Source of the DNA: a virus
IMG/VR virus record: IMGVR_UViG_3300032236_001128
Coordinates: 1 to 39,830 of that record
DNA length: 39,830 bases
Direction: 5' to 3' (one strand)
Positions 12,829 through 21,917 of this stretch are shown here, in pieces. The position numbers and the translations under genes were made by a program. Within the stretch, counting starts at the first letter, position 1. Each line of letters begins with the position of its first letter. Under the pieces are notes generated by a model. It did not search any database. It had not been told where the DNA came from and saw only the letters and a list, made by a program, of their open reading frames with translations.

Positions 12829-14763
12829 ATGATTTACTCAATTGACTTTGAAACCCGCAGTAAAGCCAACCTGCCAGATGTCGGTCTTGACATCTACGCC
12901 AACGACGATACAACAGAAGTGTTGTGTATTGCGTTTGGCACCCAACCTGACAATGTGTTAGTTAAGCAACCTGTACCTACAGGTCAATACCACGTTAAAG
13001 ATGAACTCCACGATTTATTAACACACGTTGCCTTCGGTGGCAAAATCCAAGCATGGAACGCCATGTTCGAGTACGCTATCTGGAACTGCGTCTGTGTGCC
13101 TAAGTACGGCTGGCCAAAGCTAAAGCTAGAGCAGTGCATCGATACCATGGCTATAGCGGCAGCCAATAACGTTCCACAGAGCTTGGATGACGCTGGTACC
13201 TTTATGGACTCTGAGCACAAAAAAGACGCTGTGGGTAAGCGCCTGATTATGAAGCTATCTAAGCCCAGTATTAAAGGAGTCTTTAATAACGACCCGGAAT
13301 TGATGCAGCAGTTGTTTGATTATTGCGCACAGGACGTACGCACAGAAATGGCCATAGGAAGCGTTTTAAGGCCCCTTAGCGACGTCGAACAGGAAGTCTG
13401 GACCCTTACCCAGCGGATCAATACAAGAGGCGTACCGGTCGATCCTACAGAGCTCCAGAACGCCGTCTTGGCAGTGGAAAGGGCTCAGGGTGCCATCGAT
13501 GCCGAATGCGTCGCCTTGACCGGTTTTAAGCCGTCTGAGAGGGCTAAATTGCTGGGATGGTTAAATGTCCAAGGTGCTGATCTGGCCGACTTGACCGAGA
13601 AGACCGTTACAGCTAAGTTAGTAGACACTAACTTACCACAGAAGATTCGCAGGGCGTTAGAGCTGCGACAAGAAGGAAGCCAAACTAGCGTGGCTAAGTA
13701 CGCTAAGATGATGGAGATACAACGTGAAGGAAAGATTCGGAATACACTGGTATATCATGGCGCTAGTACTGGCCGCTGGGCGAGCCGTGGTGGGCTTAAC
13801 CTCCAAAATATTGCTCGTCCCACAATCGAAGATGAAGCTATTGAACTTGCGATACCTAGGGTATTTAATGCAGCAACCGGAAATATGCAAGAGCTCAGTT
13901 CTCTTGTCCGATCAGCTATCGTCGCTCCTCAAGGAAAAACCTTCGTTGACGTGGATTTTAGCTCAATTGAAAACCGAGTTGGAGTTTACTTGGCTGGACA
14001 AAAAGACAAAGTAGAATTGTTTAGAAAGGGATTAGATGAGTACAAAGTGTTTGCTAGTGAAAGCCTTTACCGAGTGCCTTACGACGAGGTTACAAAAGAC
14101 ATGCGACAAGTTTCTAAATCCGCTGTACTTGGGGCCATGTTTGGACAAGGCGCAAAAGGCCTTGTCAAGTATGCAGAAGGAATGGGAGTTACACTGTCAG
14201 AAGGACAGGCAAAGAATGCAGTAGATAATTATCGAGCGTCCTACTTGCATGTGAAGGAGCTATGGGCGAAATGCGAGACCGCTGCGATTCAAGCAACACA
14301 GAATCCCGGAAACCCTTTTCGTGCCGGAGACAAACTGGTTTTGAAAGTTGCCAAAAATGCTCTGTGGATGCAATTACCATCAGGGCGCCTTATCTGCTGG
14401 CAGCGGCCAGAGCTCGAGCTGCTCACCACTCCGTGGGGTAGTCAGAAAATGGGCGTTGTCGTCCACAGTCAAAACACTTACACTAGGCAGTGGGGCAGGA
14501 ACGCTTTGATTGGTAGTTCTATCTTTCAATCCGCTGTACAAGGTACCGCCAGAGATTGTCTTGCCGTGGCTATGATTAACCTTGAAAAAGCCGGTTACTC
14601 GGTGATCAACAGTATTCATGATGAAGTACTACTCCTGGTTGAAGAACAAAACGGGGAGTCCGCACTGGCCGATGTAATCAAGATTATGACTACACCACCA
14701 ACGTGGGCGCCCGATTTTCCTCTCGCAGCGGAGGGATGGTTTGGCAAACGCTACAGAAAATAA
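12829..14763 (+). CDS. polA: family A DNA polymerase with 3'-5' exonuclease domain
   Basis: This 644-residue replicative polymerase starts at ATG 12829 after a strong AAGGAG. The exonuclease domain begins with SIDFETRS (Asp6, Glu8) and runs to about residue 180, with YCAQDVRTE near 165-173. Polymerase motif A is DVDFSSIENR (Asp376). Motif B is Arg426-QVS-Lys430 followed by SAVLGAMFG. Motif C is HDE at 597-599. Counting from Arg426 and Lys430 as in E. coli Arg754 and Lys758, the residue equivalent to Phe762 is Leu434. There is no 5' nuclease domain, as in other phage enzymes. It works with the helicase, nucleases and DUF2815 protein of this arm. Its stop abuts the last - strand gene. Confidence 0.95.
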   Translation: MIYSIDFETRSKANLPDVGLDIYANDDTTEVLCIAFGTQPDNVLVKQPVPTGQYHVKDELHDLLTHVAFGGKIQAWNAMFEYAIWNCVCVPKYGWPKLKLEQCIDTMAIAAANNVPQSLDDAGTFMDSEHKKDAVGKRLIMKLSKPSIKGVFNNDPELMQQLFDYCAQDVRTEMAIGSVLRPLSDVEQEVWTLTQRINTRGVPVDPTELQNAVLAVERAQGAIDAECVALTGFKPSERAKLLGWLNVQGADLADLTEKTVTAKLVDTNLPQKIRRALELRQEGSQTSVAKYAKMMEIQREGKIRNTLVYHGASTGRWASRGGLNLQNIARPTIEDEAIELAIPRVFNAATGNMQELSSLVRSAIVAPQGKTFVDVDFSSIENRVGVYLAGQKDKVELFRKGLDEYKVFASESLYRVPYDEVTKDMRQVSKSAVLGAMFGQGAKGLVKYAEGMGVTLSEGQAKNAVDNYRASYLHVKELWAKCETAAIQATQNPGNPFRAGDKLVLKVAKNALWMQLPSGRLICWQRPELELLTTPWGSQKMGVVVHSQNTYTRQWGRNALIGSSIFQSAVQGTARDCLAVAMINLEKAGYSVINSIHDEVLLLVEEQNGESALADVIKIMTTPPTWAPDFPLAAEGWFGKRYRK

Positions 14764-14773
14764 TTAGTCTGTA
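14752..14773. terminator. small hairpin across the convergent gene ends (weak)
   Basis: TACAGA at 14752-14757 pairs with TCTGTA at 14768-14773 around the two stop codons. The stem is only six pairs and the A/T tracts are broken, so its strength as a two-way terminator is doubtful. No other terminator is seen where the arms meet. Confidence 0.3.
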
Positions 14774-15879
14774 ACTTTCTTTACTTCGGTAGGATGGAAT
14801 AAAAGGCCTACGTCATCATTGGCGTAGCCTTTATAACCAGCACCTTTAATGAGCCGCTCTAGCTCATTAAGGTGTGCTGCCGGATCAACTACCTCACGAC
14901 CAAACTGCATCATATAGGGGTCAATTGCTTTTTGTTTTGCGATGGAACCAAAACCAGCTGGGTCTTCATGCAGCGGATAAATATCTTCTGCAACACCAGC
15001 ATACTTATGTGGTCCCAGGCCTTGTTCTGGGCGCATAGTATCTGCACCCTTATCTACATAAAAGTAAGAACGTGGCTTGATGTCTGGTGCGTCTTTAAGG
15101 CGTGCAGCCTCAGCACCTTTAATGCCGGTGCCATACATCTGTGGTTCCAGGCGAGAAATATTTGGCGCTGTAGAGTAATGCACAAACGGCAGCTTCTTAG
15201 CAAACTCTAAAGCCTTCTTGGCCAAGCTAACACCACCCGATTGGAAATTCTGAATCGAGCCACCAGCTGCCTTCATGAAGTCTGGGTTGGCTGCTTCTGC
15301 AGGATTGTACTCAGCAAACTTACCACGAATCTTAGAAGGATCTAGTACTCCTACATTAGGGTATCCACCCTCATTTACAGCAAACGATGTATGGCCGGTA
15401 TCTCGTAAATGTTGCAAGAAAGATGGGGATTCCATTGTGGTCCAATTAGAATGTGGGTCTAATATTCTAGACTTAAACTTCTCTGCCATCTTTGGATCAT
15501 CAGCATATTTTTTAGCTACATAATCACGAACAACATCAAACCCCGCTGGCGTTGTTGGATCAAAATGATTAGATAGATCTACACTCACGGGATACATTGT
15601 AGCACCTTTTGTGTAAGATTGGGCCGGAACAGCATCACCAGTTTTTAAGCTAATATAAGGACCTTTACCATTAGTAAAACTATCAGCAAAATTTGGACTT
15701 TTTGTAACAAATGTAACACCTGGCGTAACAAAATCTGTATCACGCACAGTTGACTTCATCGGGTCAAATGCTTTGATATTTGGATTAGGACTACCGTGGT
15801 AAAAGCCGGGCGTAAACTTAGACTTAAACGCCTCAACGGCAGCTTTCATTTCAGCGGGTGTTGGTAGCTTTTTTGGCAT
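14764..15879 (-). CDS. protein with two ADP-ribosyltransferase-like domains
   Basis: The 371-residue product seems built of two related units. Residues 25-190 begin FYHGSPNPNIKAFDP, continue GVTFVTKSPNFADSF and end near YPNVGVLDPSKI. Residues 231-370 begin FVHYSTAPNISRLEP, include GTGIKGAEAARLKD and RSYFYVD, and end GYKGYANDDVGLLF. Such His-containing openings followed by a GxxF[VY] strand and a YxG-V-hydrophobic ending are typical of ADP-ribosyltransferase-fold domains in phage polyvalent proteins. Between them lies a GG-tag segment (AAGGSIQNFQSGGVS, residues 204-218). It is probably packaged and injected to modify host proteins, though activity is unproven. It is the last gene of the virion arm and overlaps its neighbour by TAATG. 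Confidence 0.55.
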   Translation of the reverse strand: MPKKLPTPAEMKAAVEAFKSKFTPGFYHGSPNPNIKAFDPMKSTVRDTDFVTPGVTFVTKSPNFADSFTNGKGPYISLKTGDAVPAQSYTKGATMYPVSVDLSNHFDPTTPAGFDVVRDYVAKKYADDPKMAEKFKSRILDPHSNWTTMESPSFLQHLRDTGHTSFAVNEGGYPNVGVLDPSKIRGKFAEYNPAEAANPDFMKAAGGSIQNFQSGGVSLAKKALEFAKKLPFVHYSTAPNISRLEPQMYGTGIKGAEAARLKDAPDIKPRSYFYVDKGADTMRPEQGLGPHKYAGVAEDIYPLHEDPAGFGSIAKQKAIDPYMMQFGREVVDPAAHLNELERLIKGAGYKGYANDDVGLLFHPTEVKKVTD

Positions 15880-18800
15880 TATTTTTTCTTAGCCTTGCCG
15901 CCTTTTTTAAAGGTTGGGCTGTTAGGATCTTTAGGGTTTAATCTAAACTGAGGATCATCCGGGTGTGCTTTGACAGGCTTTTTAGCAAGTACCAAAGGAC
16001 CAACCTGGAGCACTTCTTCAGCGCCGGTAACTGGGGCCATATCAGCCTTGTCATAGAAGTAGCTATGACGGAATGGGTTCATGCCTACCTGAGCCCACTC
16101 AGGATTGTTCATAAGCTCCTGGGCGCGTTTGTAGACCTCTTCTGGATGGGTATCCTGCCAGTCACCATGAATACGCGCATAGGTCTCTTTATTGATCTTA
16201 CCAGTGGCAATTGCATGACCGGCTTTTGGAGGTGCTGTAAACTGAATAGGACCAGCTAAGTGTGCTGTTTGACCATAGCCCATAGACTTACCGGCGTTCT
16301 CTGGATCATGCAGCGACACAATCCAGGTATCATAGTTATCGTACGCTGGAATGTCTAAACGAGAAGACACACGGGTGCCTTGGGGAATCTGTTTATTAAC
16401 ACCAACAATTCCAGTCTCTACCTGATTGTTTTTTAGGGCCGATGCCATATCAGTATGACTTGGCATTGGTGGCACTTCTGTCAATGGTTTAATTGGCATG
16501 TGCTCACGAACCAAAGCACGGTATTGCTCAGGAGTAACATCACCCTTGCCAAGATCAATTGCAGCTTGTTGCAAGATTGGGTTACGTGTTTGGCGTTGGC
16601 TTACTTTGTTTGCGCTCTTCCAAGCCTCAATCATTTTGTCAGTAAGGCCTAGTTTTTTAAACGCCTCACCAAGCACTTCACCACCAACACCATAGTGACC
16701 AACCTCGCCACCTTCAGCAAACGGAATGGTGTAATTCATTCTTGCACCTTGAATGTGACCACGACCAGGAACAGGATTAATAGAGCGGTTTGCGCTAACA
16801 TCTAAGCGGCCAGGGCCAACAGGAATATTAGCACCAACATCCATTTGGCCTGGCATTACTTTAACACCAGATTGACCAGGAATAGCCATTCCCATAGCAG
16901 ATACACCAGCACGTAAACGAGCCCTGTCTTCTAATTCTTTTTCTAATTGCAAGCGAGCCATAGCACCTTGTGGTGTTTGCATATAGCCAACACCAGGTTG
17001 ACCAGTCATACTTGGCATGCTACGAGCATCTACGCTAACATCAGGCAATACAGAACCACCATCAGAATAAGCACCCGGTTTGTTTAAATAGTCTAACGCA
17101 CCTTTAATGTCGTTAAAGTCATACTTACCTTGCTCTAATCCATGCTGATAAGCACTAATTCTATTAAGTGCTTTTTCATCCATCAACTGAGACACGCCTT
17201 CGTTACGGCGCTCTAATGCACCAGTAGCCATGTCATGGATTTGCTGCCAGGGTTTATTTGGATAGCGTGCTTGCATCTCGGCAAACATTTGGCTGTATGG
17301 ATCATTCATCACAACAGCAGCAGGAATGTCACCAGTGTCAAAATGGCCACCAGGTTTACCAGCAAAGTTGGTGTTGTAAGTAATGTTATTTGACGGGAAT
17401 GTTTTGGCGCCCGGCACAGTCTCGATGATATTGCCACCAAGATAGCCACGTGGCAAATCAACCGTGTTAGGGTCTGTTAATGCAGCACGAATGTCTTCAG
17501 AGTTTGCACCAAGAATACGTTGGTTTTCTTTTAGCTTTTGTTGCTTGATAAAAGCCTTACGCATATCGCCGTTGTTTAAAAATTGCTGAACAACTTCTGG
17601 ATGATCAAGGTCAAGCATATCCGCAAACGGGAACTTTACAGCCTTTGTTTTTGGATTGGTTTTAGATATAGAACGAATTGCATCGCTATATTCTTTAATT
17701 GCGTTTGGATTGTGCTCTGCTTGCTTAAACAAGTCATAATATACTTGCCATGTTGGCACAGCAAAGTCTTCGCCACCACGTCCCATAGAACTTGGCAACA
17801 TAATTGTTTGACCAGAGCCACCCATACGCAAGTTTTCATCTCTAGCAATGTCAGTTCTTTTTTGAATACGGTTTGCAATTGCTCGACCGGAAGCACCACC
17901 AACGCCTTGTTCTTTGTGCACTATGTCATTAACATAGTCACGGCCGCCGTGGCTGTAAATGTCTTCTGTTAAAGGACGACCAGATACGCTAAGGATTTGT
18001 TTGTTGCGATGAGTTGCGTCATAAGGAACCAAGGTGACCATTGCATCTTTATAGTCTTTCCATGATTTTTCTGTTGATGGCGCAATACCGCCTAAGTCTT
18101 TTACATCAAAGCGGGTTCCAACCAACGGATTAGGTTTTGTTGGTGTGTGCTCGAGAAACCCGCTTACGACCTTTTTTACTACGCTCTCTCCTGCTTTAAA
18201 ATGCTGGATAGCACCGCCGGCAGCTTTTTTCTCTTCTGGCTCTGGAGGAGGATTAGTAAACTTATCAAACAAACGGTTAACGATTGGAGCAGCTGCAGAA
18301 ACAACAGCGCCAGCACCACGCACTTTAGCAGGTAGCTTTTTAACAAACGGCGCTGCAGAACCCAACAAACCTAAACCGCTTACGGTAGATTGAACTGGAT
18401 TACCTGCACGAATTTGTTGTGCTAAATCTAATGCGTTAGCACCAGCTGTTAAACCAGCGACTGGTTTGTTTGTGCCAATATTAGCAGCATGTGTTAAAAC
18501 AGTTTGACCTGGGGTTGGTGCTTTAGGCTGTAAGTGCTCTGGATTTGCACGAGTAAAGCCAGGATATTTTTTGCTTAGTTCAGTGTCACGGCGAACTGCC
18601 TTAGCAGCTTCGTTTTGTGCATCAGCATAAGTACGCCAGTTTTGAATGCTCTCTTCGACAGAAGAGCCACGTGGATTGTATCCAGTGAAAGGGCTTTGAC
18701 CTTTGCTTAATTGATCAATAGCATTAATAATGTTTTTGCCCTTAGAGCCAACAGCAGCTGCAGTACCAACAGTAGCGCCAAGAGCGCCACCGATAGCAGG

Positions 18801-18971
18801 CAAAGCACCGCTGGTTGTTGGTGCAGAAGTACCAACAGGTTCAGAAGACTGTTCAGCTTGTTTGGCTTTTAAGGTCTCAATGTAGTCTGCAATCTGGGTA
18901 GCGTGCTCGACGTTACCTGCGTCGTGCGCAGCTTGAAGCGCATCGTACGCATCCTTTAACTGTTCATCCAT
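15879..18971 (-). CDS. very large polyvalent/internal virion protein, 1030 aa
   Basis: The N-terminal 45 residues form a helix hairpin (ALQAAHDAGNVEHATQIADY). A Gly/Ala hydrophobic stretch follows (residues 55-80), then an unknown region. Residues 248-263 hold the tag AAGGAIQHF. A domain from about 280 to 620 contains SVSGRPLTEDIYSHGGRDY. Further tags are YSDGGSV and FAEGGEVGHYGVGGEV. The C-terminal part (SRLDIPAYDNYDTWIVSLHD, GYGQTAHL, VGMNPFRHSYFYDK, LQVGPLVLAKK) resembles a domain I recall from large proteins of aquatic phages. It ends KKGGKAKKK. No catalytic motif is certain. Size, tags and position suit an internal virion protein ejected into the host. TAATG overlap downstream; two-base gap upstream. 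Confidence 0.6.
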   Translation of the reverse strand: MDEQLKDAYDALQAAHDAGNVEHATQIADYIETLKAKQAEQSSEPVGTSAPTTSGALPAIGGALGATVGTAAAVGSKGKNIINAIDQLSKGQSPFTGYNPRGSSVEESIQNWRTYADAQNEAAKAVRRDTELSKKYPGFTRANPEHLQPKAPTPGQTVLTHAANIGTNKPVAGLTAGANALDLAQQIRAGNPVQSTVSGLGLLGSAAPFVKKLPAKVRGAGAVVSAAAPIVNRLFDKFTNPPPEPEEKKAAGGAIQHFKAGESVVKKVVSGFLEHTPTKPNPLVGTRFDVKDLGGIAPSTEKSWKDYKDAMVTLVPYDATHRNKQILSVSGRPLTEDIYSHGGRDYVNDIVHKEQGVGGASGRAIANRIQKRTDIARDENLRMGGSGQTIMLPSSMGRGGEDFAVPTWQVYYDLFKQAEHNPNAIKEYSDAIRSISKTNPKTKAVKFPFADMLDLDHPEVVQQFLNNGDMRKAFIKQQKLKENQRILGANSEDIRAALTDPNTVDLPRGYLGGNIIETVPGAKTFPSNNITYNTNFAGKPGGHFDTGDIPAAVVMNDPYSQMFAEMQARYPNKPWQQIHDMATGALERRNEGVSQLMDEKALNRISAYQHGLEQGKYDFNDIKGALDYLNKPGAYSDGGSVLPDVSVDARSMPSMTGQPGVGYMQTPQGAMARLQLEKELEDRARLRAGVSAMGMAIPGQSGVKVMPGQMDVGANIPVGPGRLDVSANRSINPVPGRGHIQGARMNYTIPFAEGGEVGHYGVGGEVLGEAFKKLGLTDKMIEAWKSANKVSQRQTRNPILQQAAIDLGKGDVTPEQYRALVREHMPIKPLTEVPPMPSHTDMASALKNNQVETGIVGVNKQIPQGTRVSSRLDIPAYDNYDTWIVSLHDPENAGKSMGYGQTAHLAGPIQFTAPPKAGHAIATGKINKETYARIHGDWQDTHPEEVYKRAQELMNNPEWAQVGMNPFRHSYFYDKADMAPVTGAEEVLQVGPLVLAKKPVKAHPDDPQFRLNPKDPNSPTFKKGGKAKKK

Positions 18972-18973
18972 GC

Positions 18974-20758
18974 TTAATCAGCCTTTTTGTTCTTAGATTT
19001 GTATCTGTCTACTAACGCTGCGCCAGGATGATCATCTGGGCCTGCTGTCAATGGTTTTACAATGCCTTTGTATGTGTTTAAGAAATGCTGTTCGGCTTTC
19101 TTGCTAAACGCAAGATACTCTGGGCTGGTTTCAAACTTATTAAAGTCTGCAAATTCACCACCGTGGGTCTCAGCCCATCTTTCAAACATTTCGTTCTTCT
19201 GTTGTTGGAAGTCTGCAGCATCACGAATCAATGCAGCATTTTGTTTGTTTACTGCAGCAGGCATTTCGGTACCAATACCTTTGGCGCCCATAGCCATCTT
19301 CTCAAGGCCAATACCCATACGAGCGCCTTTGAACACGTCAGCAGCAAAGTCAATACCTAACTTCTGTGCAGCGCTTTGTACGTCCTTATATGCTTTTCTT
19401 TCTGTGTCATTCAGATAGTTAGAGTACAATGCTTTTTCTGTTTTGTCTGCGCCAACACCAGGGATAAAGTCACCGATTGTGGTAAGACCAGTTGCAATAG
19501 AATCTGAACCGTGTGCAAAGCCCATAACCTTATTAAGTTTTGGATTGTCTGCAATATCAATAACGACCTGTGCGGTTGGCTTAGTAGTTCTTGCTGCTTC
19601 TGCCAATTCACGCATCTTAGTCAAACGCTCACCAGCGCCTTCTTCAGACTTAGCCATTTGTTTACCACGGCTAGTAACCAATGTCTCACCAGCTTTAGCA
19701 CGAATCTCATTAGCTTCTTTAGATGTTGGATCTAAACCAGCTGCACGGATTTGAGCCTCAACAGGTGATTCTGCTGCAGTTGGTGCGTTGATTTTAGGAA
19801 TTGGTGTTGTGTGCGGCAGTGCTGGCTTTGCCGCTGCAGGTGCAGCAGGAGCCGCTGCAGGAGCTGCGGTAGGTGCTGCCGCCGGGGCTGCTGCGGGTGC
19901 TGCTACAGGAGCTGCTACAGGAGCTGCAGGACGAGCCGCTGGGGCTGCTGCAGGTGCACCAGCTGCAGGTGCACCACCTCTTACAAATGCTCCGGCTGAA
20001 CCTAATGGTGTTGTTTGCATTGTGCCAGTTGCACCACGTACGTCGTGTGGAGTAAATGCACTTGCGCCTACAGCTTCGGTCAGCATAATTTGTGGAACCA
20101 TTGACTTATCAATCATGCCATTTTGTAGCATGTAGTTAACCTTCTTGATAATGTCTGGGTTCTTAGCGTTTGCTGCTAAATAAGATTGAATTGCTTTTTG
20201 TGCGCCAACTTGATCAGTCTGTGCTTGAACAGCAATAGATTGTCTTAAACCGGGATCTTGAACTAAGTCTAACAAACCACCACTTGCTTGTGGGGCTGCA
20301 CCAACGCCAGGTGCGCCTGTTGGGGTTGTTGAACCAGCTGCGCCAGGGGTGCCACCAAACAATTGACGTTGTAAATTTTGTGCTTGTTCTTGTGCCACTT
20401 TGTATTGGGCCAAGTCACGCTTCATGCCAAACGTAGTTAAGGCTTGCTCTTCACGCTCTTTAGCACGACGAGACAACGCTTCACCAGGGCCTTGAACGCC
20501 ACCAGACCACCAGGCTGTTGCATCTTTTAAATTCTCCATAAAGCTGTTGCGTTGAGCTTCACGCTCTGCAATCATCTTTTGCATGTTTTCTAAAAGCTCC
20601 GGAGTTACTCCAGTACCAGGACCAGTTGGTGTTGGCAAGAATTTTGAAGCTGCTGCTTTTGCAGAAAGAGGAGCTTGTTTTTCTGTAGACGTGTCTTCAG
20701 TGTCAGCCTCAACAGTGCTGCCAGCAGCATATTTTTTAATGTTGTCTAATCCAGCCAT
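18974..20758 (-). CDS. internal virion-type protein with Ala/Pro linker, 594 aa
   Basis: I use ATG 20758 because GGAGAAGG lies just before it; a start six codons earlier is unlikely. The N-terminus (MAGLDNIKKYAAGSTV) resembles the [YF]-A-x-G-G-x-V tag of neighbouring genes. Residues 50-135 are charged helices with a probable coiled coil. Residues 261-316 are an almost pure Ala/Pro linker. The C-terminal 280 residues are helical and may form a second domain (KLGIDFAADVFKGARMGIGL, EMFERWAETHGGEF). The two-domain, flexible-linker design and its place among similar genes suggest an ejected internal protein. No enzyme motif seen. Confidence 0.55.
   Translation of the reverse strand: MAGLDNIKKYAAGSTVEADTEDTSTEKQAPLSAKAAASKFLPTPTGPGTGVTPELLENMQKMIAEREAQRNSFMENLKDATAWWSGGVQGPGEALSRRAKEREEQALTTFGMKRDLAQYKVAQEQAQNLQRQLFGGTPGAAGSTTPTGAPGVGAAPQASGGLLDLVQDPGLRQSIAVQAQTDQVGAQKAIQSYLAANAKNPDIIKKVNYMLQNGMIDKSMVPQIMLTEAVGASAFTPHDVRGATGTMQTTPLGSAGAFVRGGAPAAGAPAAAPAARPAAPVAAPVAAPAAAPAAAPTAAPAAAPAAPAAAKPALPHTTPIPKINAPTAAESPVEAQIRAAGLDPTSKEANEIRAKAGETLVTSRGKQMAKSEEGAGERLTKMRELAEAARTTKPTAQVVIDIADNPKLNKVMGFAHGSDSIATGLTTIGDFIPGVGADKTEKALYSNYLNDTERKAYKDVQSAAQKLGIDFAADVFKGARMGIGLEKMAMGAKGIGTEMPAAVNKQNAALIRDAADFQQQKNEMFERWAETHGGEFADFNKFETSPEYLAFSKKAEQHFLNTYKGIVKPLTAGPDDHPGAALVDRYKSKNKKAD
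19811..19978 (-). repeat. Ala/Pro low-complexity linker repeat
   Basis: This encodes residues 261-316 of the 594-residue protein, built from AAPAA/VAAPAA-like units. At DNA level, GCAGCTGC- and GCTACAGGAGCT-type units recur, so the tract may vary in length between relatives. Confidence 0.75.
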
Positions 20759-20760
20759 GA

Positions 20761-21915
20761 TTAGCCTTCTCCCCAATTGCTTCCACTATAATCTATATTA
20801 CCAGAGCTATCAGTTGGCATAGATGGCTCAATGGTTGGAACAGGAGTATCACTACCACTGTTTGGAATACTACCATCCGGTAAATAATATTGGCCAGGAC
20901 CACCACCCGCTGGAGTAATGTATTTGCTTCCATCCGGATTAACAGTCATTTGACCACCATCAGCTAATGTATATGTACCAGGGTTTGCGTTACCGCTAGT
21001 ATCTGTTGTAATGCCAGATCCAGTACTACCGCTGCTTGGATTTGTGTTAGAACTACCACCAAACAAATTACCTAATGGGCCGCTTGAGCTAAACAAACCA
21101 CCAGCAACAGCAGGCTTATAGTTTGGATTTGGGGTTTTTCCGTCAGCTAAATAGGGACTACCTTGAGCAGGGGTACCAGAACCAAACAATGAACCTAATA
21201 AGCCGGTTGGGTTTTGACCACCAAGTGCAGTTACCAAACCAGCTACTTGGTTTAGTGGAGATAATTGTGTTTGATTTTGTACGGTTGTAGGAGCTTGGAT
21301 ACCACCCAATACTTTACCGTAGTTAGATACGTTAGTAAATGGAGCAGCTTGTTGGTATTGACCAACGGTAAGAGCATTGTTAATACCTTGTTGTGCAACG
21401 TTACCAGCACCAATACCAGCTTGCACACCTGTTTGTTGGTTAGACAATGCAGCTTGCATTTGTGCAGCTTGTTGTTGGGCAACGGCGTCACCGATAGCTT
21501 TGTTGTATGCTGTATCGCCACGCAAGCTACCAAAGTTACCAGAGGCAATAGAAGCAGCATCAACAGGGGCTGTAATGTTTGGCATTAACTGCTTAAGTTG
21601 TTGGTCCTGAGCTTGGAACAAACCACCTAAAGCAGTTTGTGTATTAGGAGTTACTTGACCAGATGCGCTAGTAATCCATGGATTGGCTGCGCCAGAAGCA
21701 ATATTTTGCAGCGTGCCTTGGGCTGTTGTAAAGGCATTAGTTGGACCAGACAGCTGATTAACAGCTTGTTGCGCCACAGTATTTTGTGGTGTAGGTGCTT
21801 GGCCTAATGCTTGGCCAGCTTGGTTAACAACGTTCTGTTGCGCGGTATCGAACCACGCGGGCATTGTGGTTGTTTGTTGCGCTGTGTTTGATATAATATC
21901 GTTTAAGCCAGCCAT
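20761..21915 (-). CDS. Gln/Ala-rich internal virion-type protein, 384 aa
   Basis: The product is rich in Gln, Ala, Asn, Gly and Thr. The first 220 residues look helical (AGQALGQAPTPQNTVAQQAV, QQQAAQMQAALSNQQ). The rest is Gly/Ser/Pro rich and probably unfolded (SSNTNPSSGSTGSG), ending in NIDYSGSNWGEG. Proteins of this composition lie beside the tail genes of podoviruses with P22-like ejection proteins. Function by analogy only. It starts two bases after the 960-residue gene ends and begins MAGLNDII, similar to the MAGLDNIK start of the next gene. Confidence 0.55.
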   Translation of the reverse strand: MAGLNDIISNTAQQTTTMPAWFDTAQQNVVNQAGQALGQAPTPQNTVAQQAVNQLSGPTNAFTTAQGTLQNIASGAANPWITSASGQVTPNTQTALGGLFQAQDQQLKQLMPNITAPVDAASIASGNFGSLRGDTAYNKAIGDAVAQQQAAQMQAALSNQQTGVQAGIGAGNVAQQGINNALTVGQYQQAAPFTNVSNYGKVLGGIQAPTTVQNQTQLSPLNQVAGLVTALGGQNPTGLLGSLFGSGTPAQGSPYLADGKTPNPNYKPAVAGGLFSSSGPLGNLFGGSSNTNPSSGSTGSGITTDTSGNANPGTYTLADGGQMTVNPDGSKYITPAGGGPGQYYLPDGSIPNSGSDTPVPTIEPSMPTDSSGNIDYSGSNWGEG

Positions 21916-21917
21916 GA

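Noticed and set aside
19788-20135. Ala/Gly-rich + strand frame opposite the internal protein
   Set aside because: It mirrors the Ala/Pro linker of the - strand gene; no start signal.
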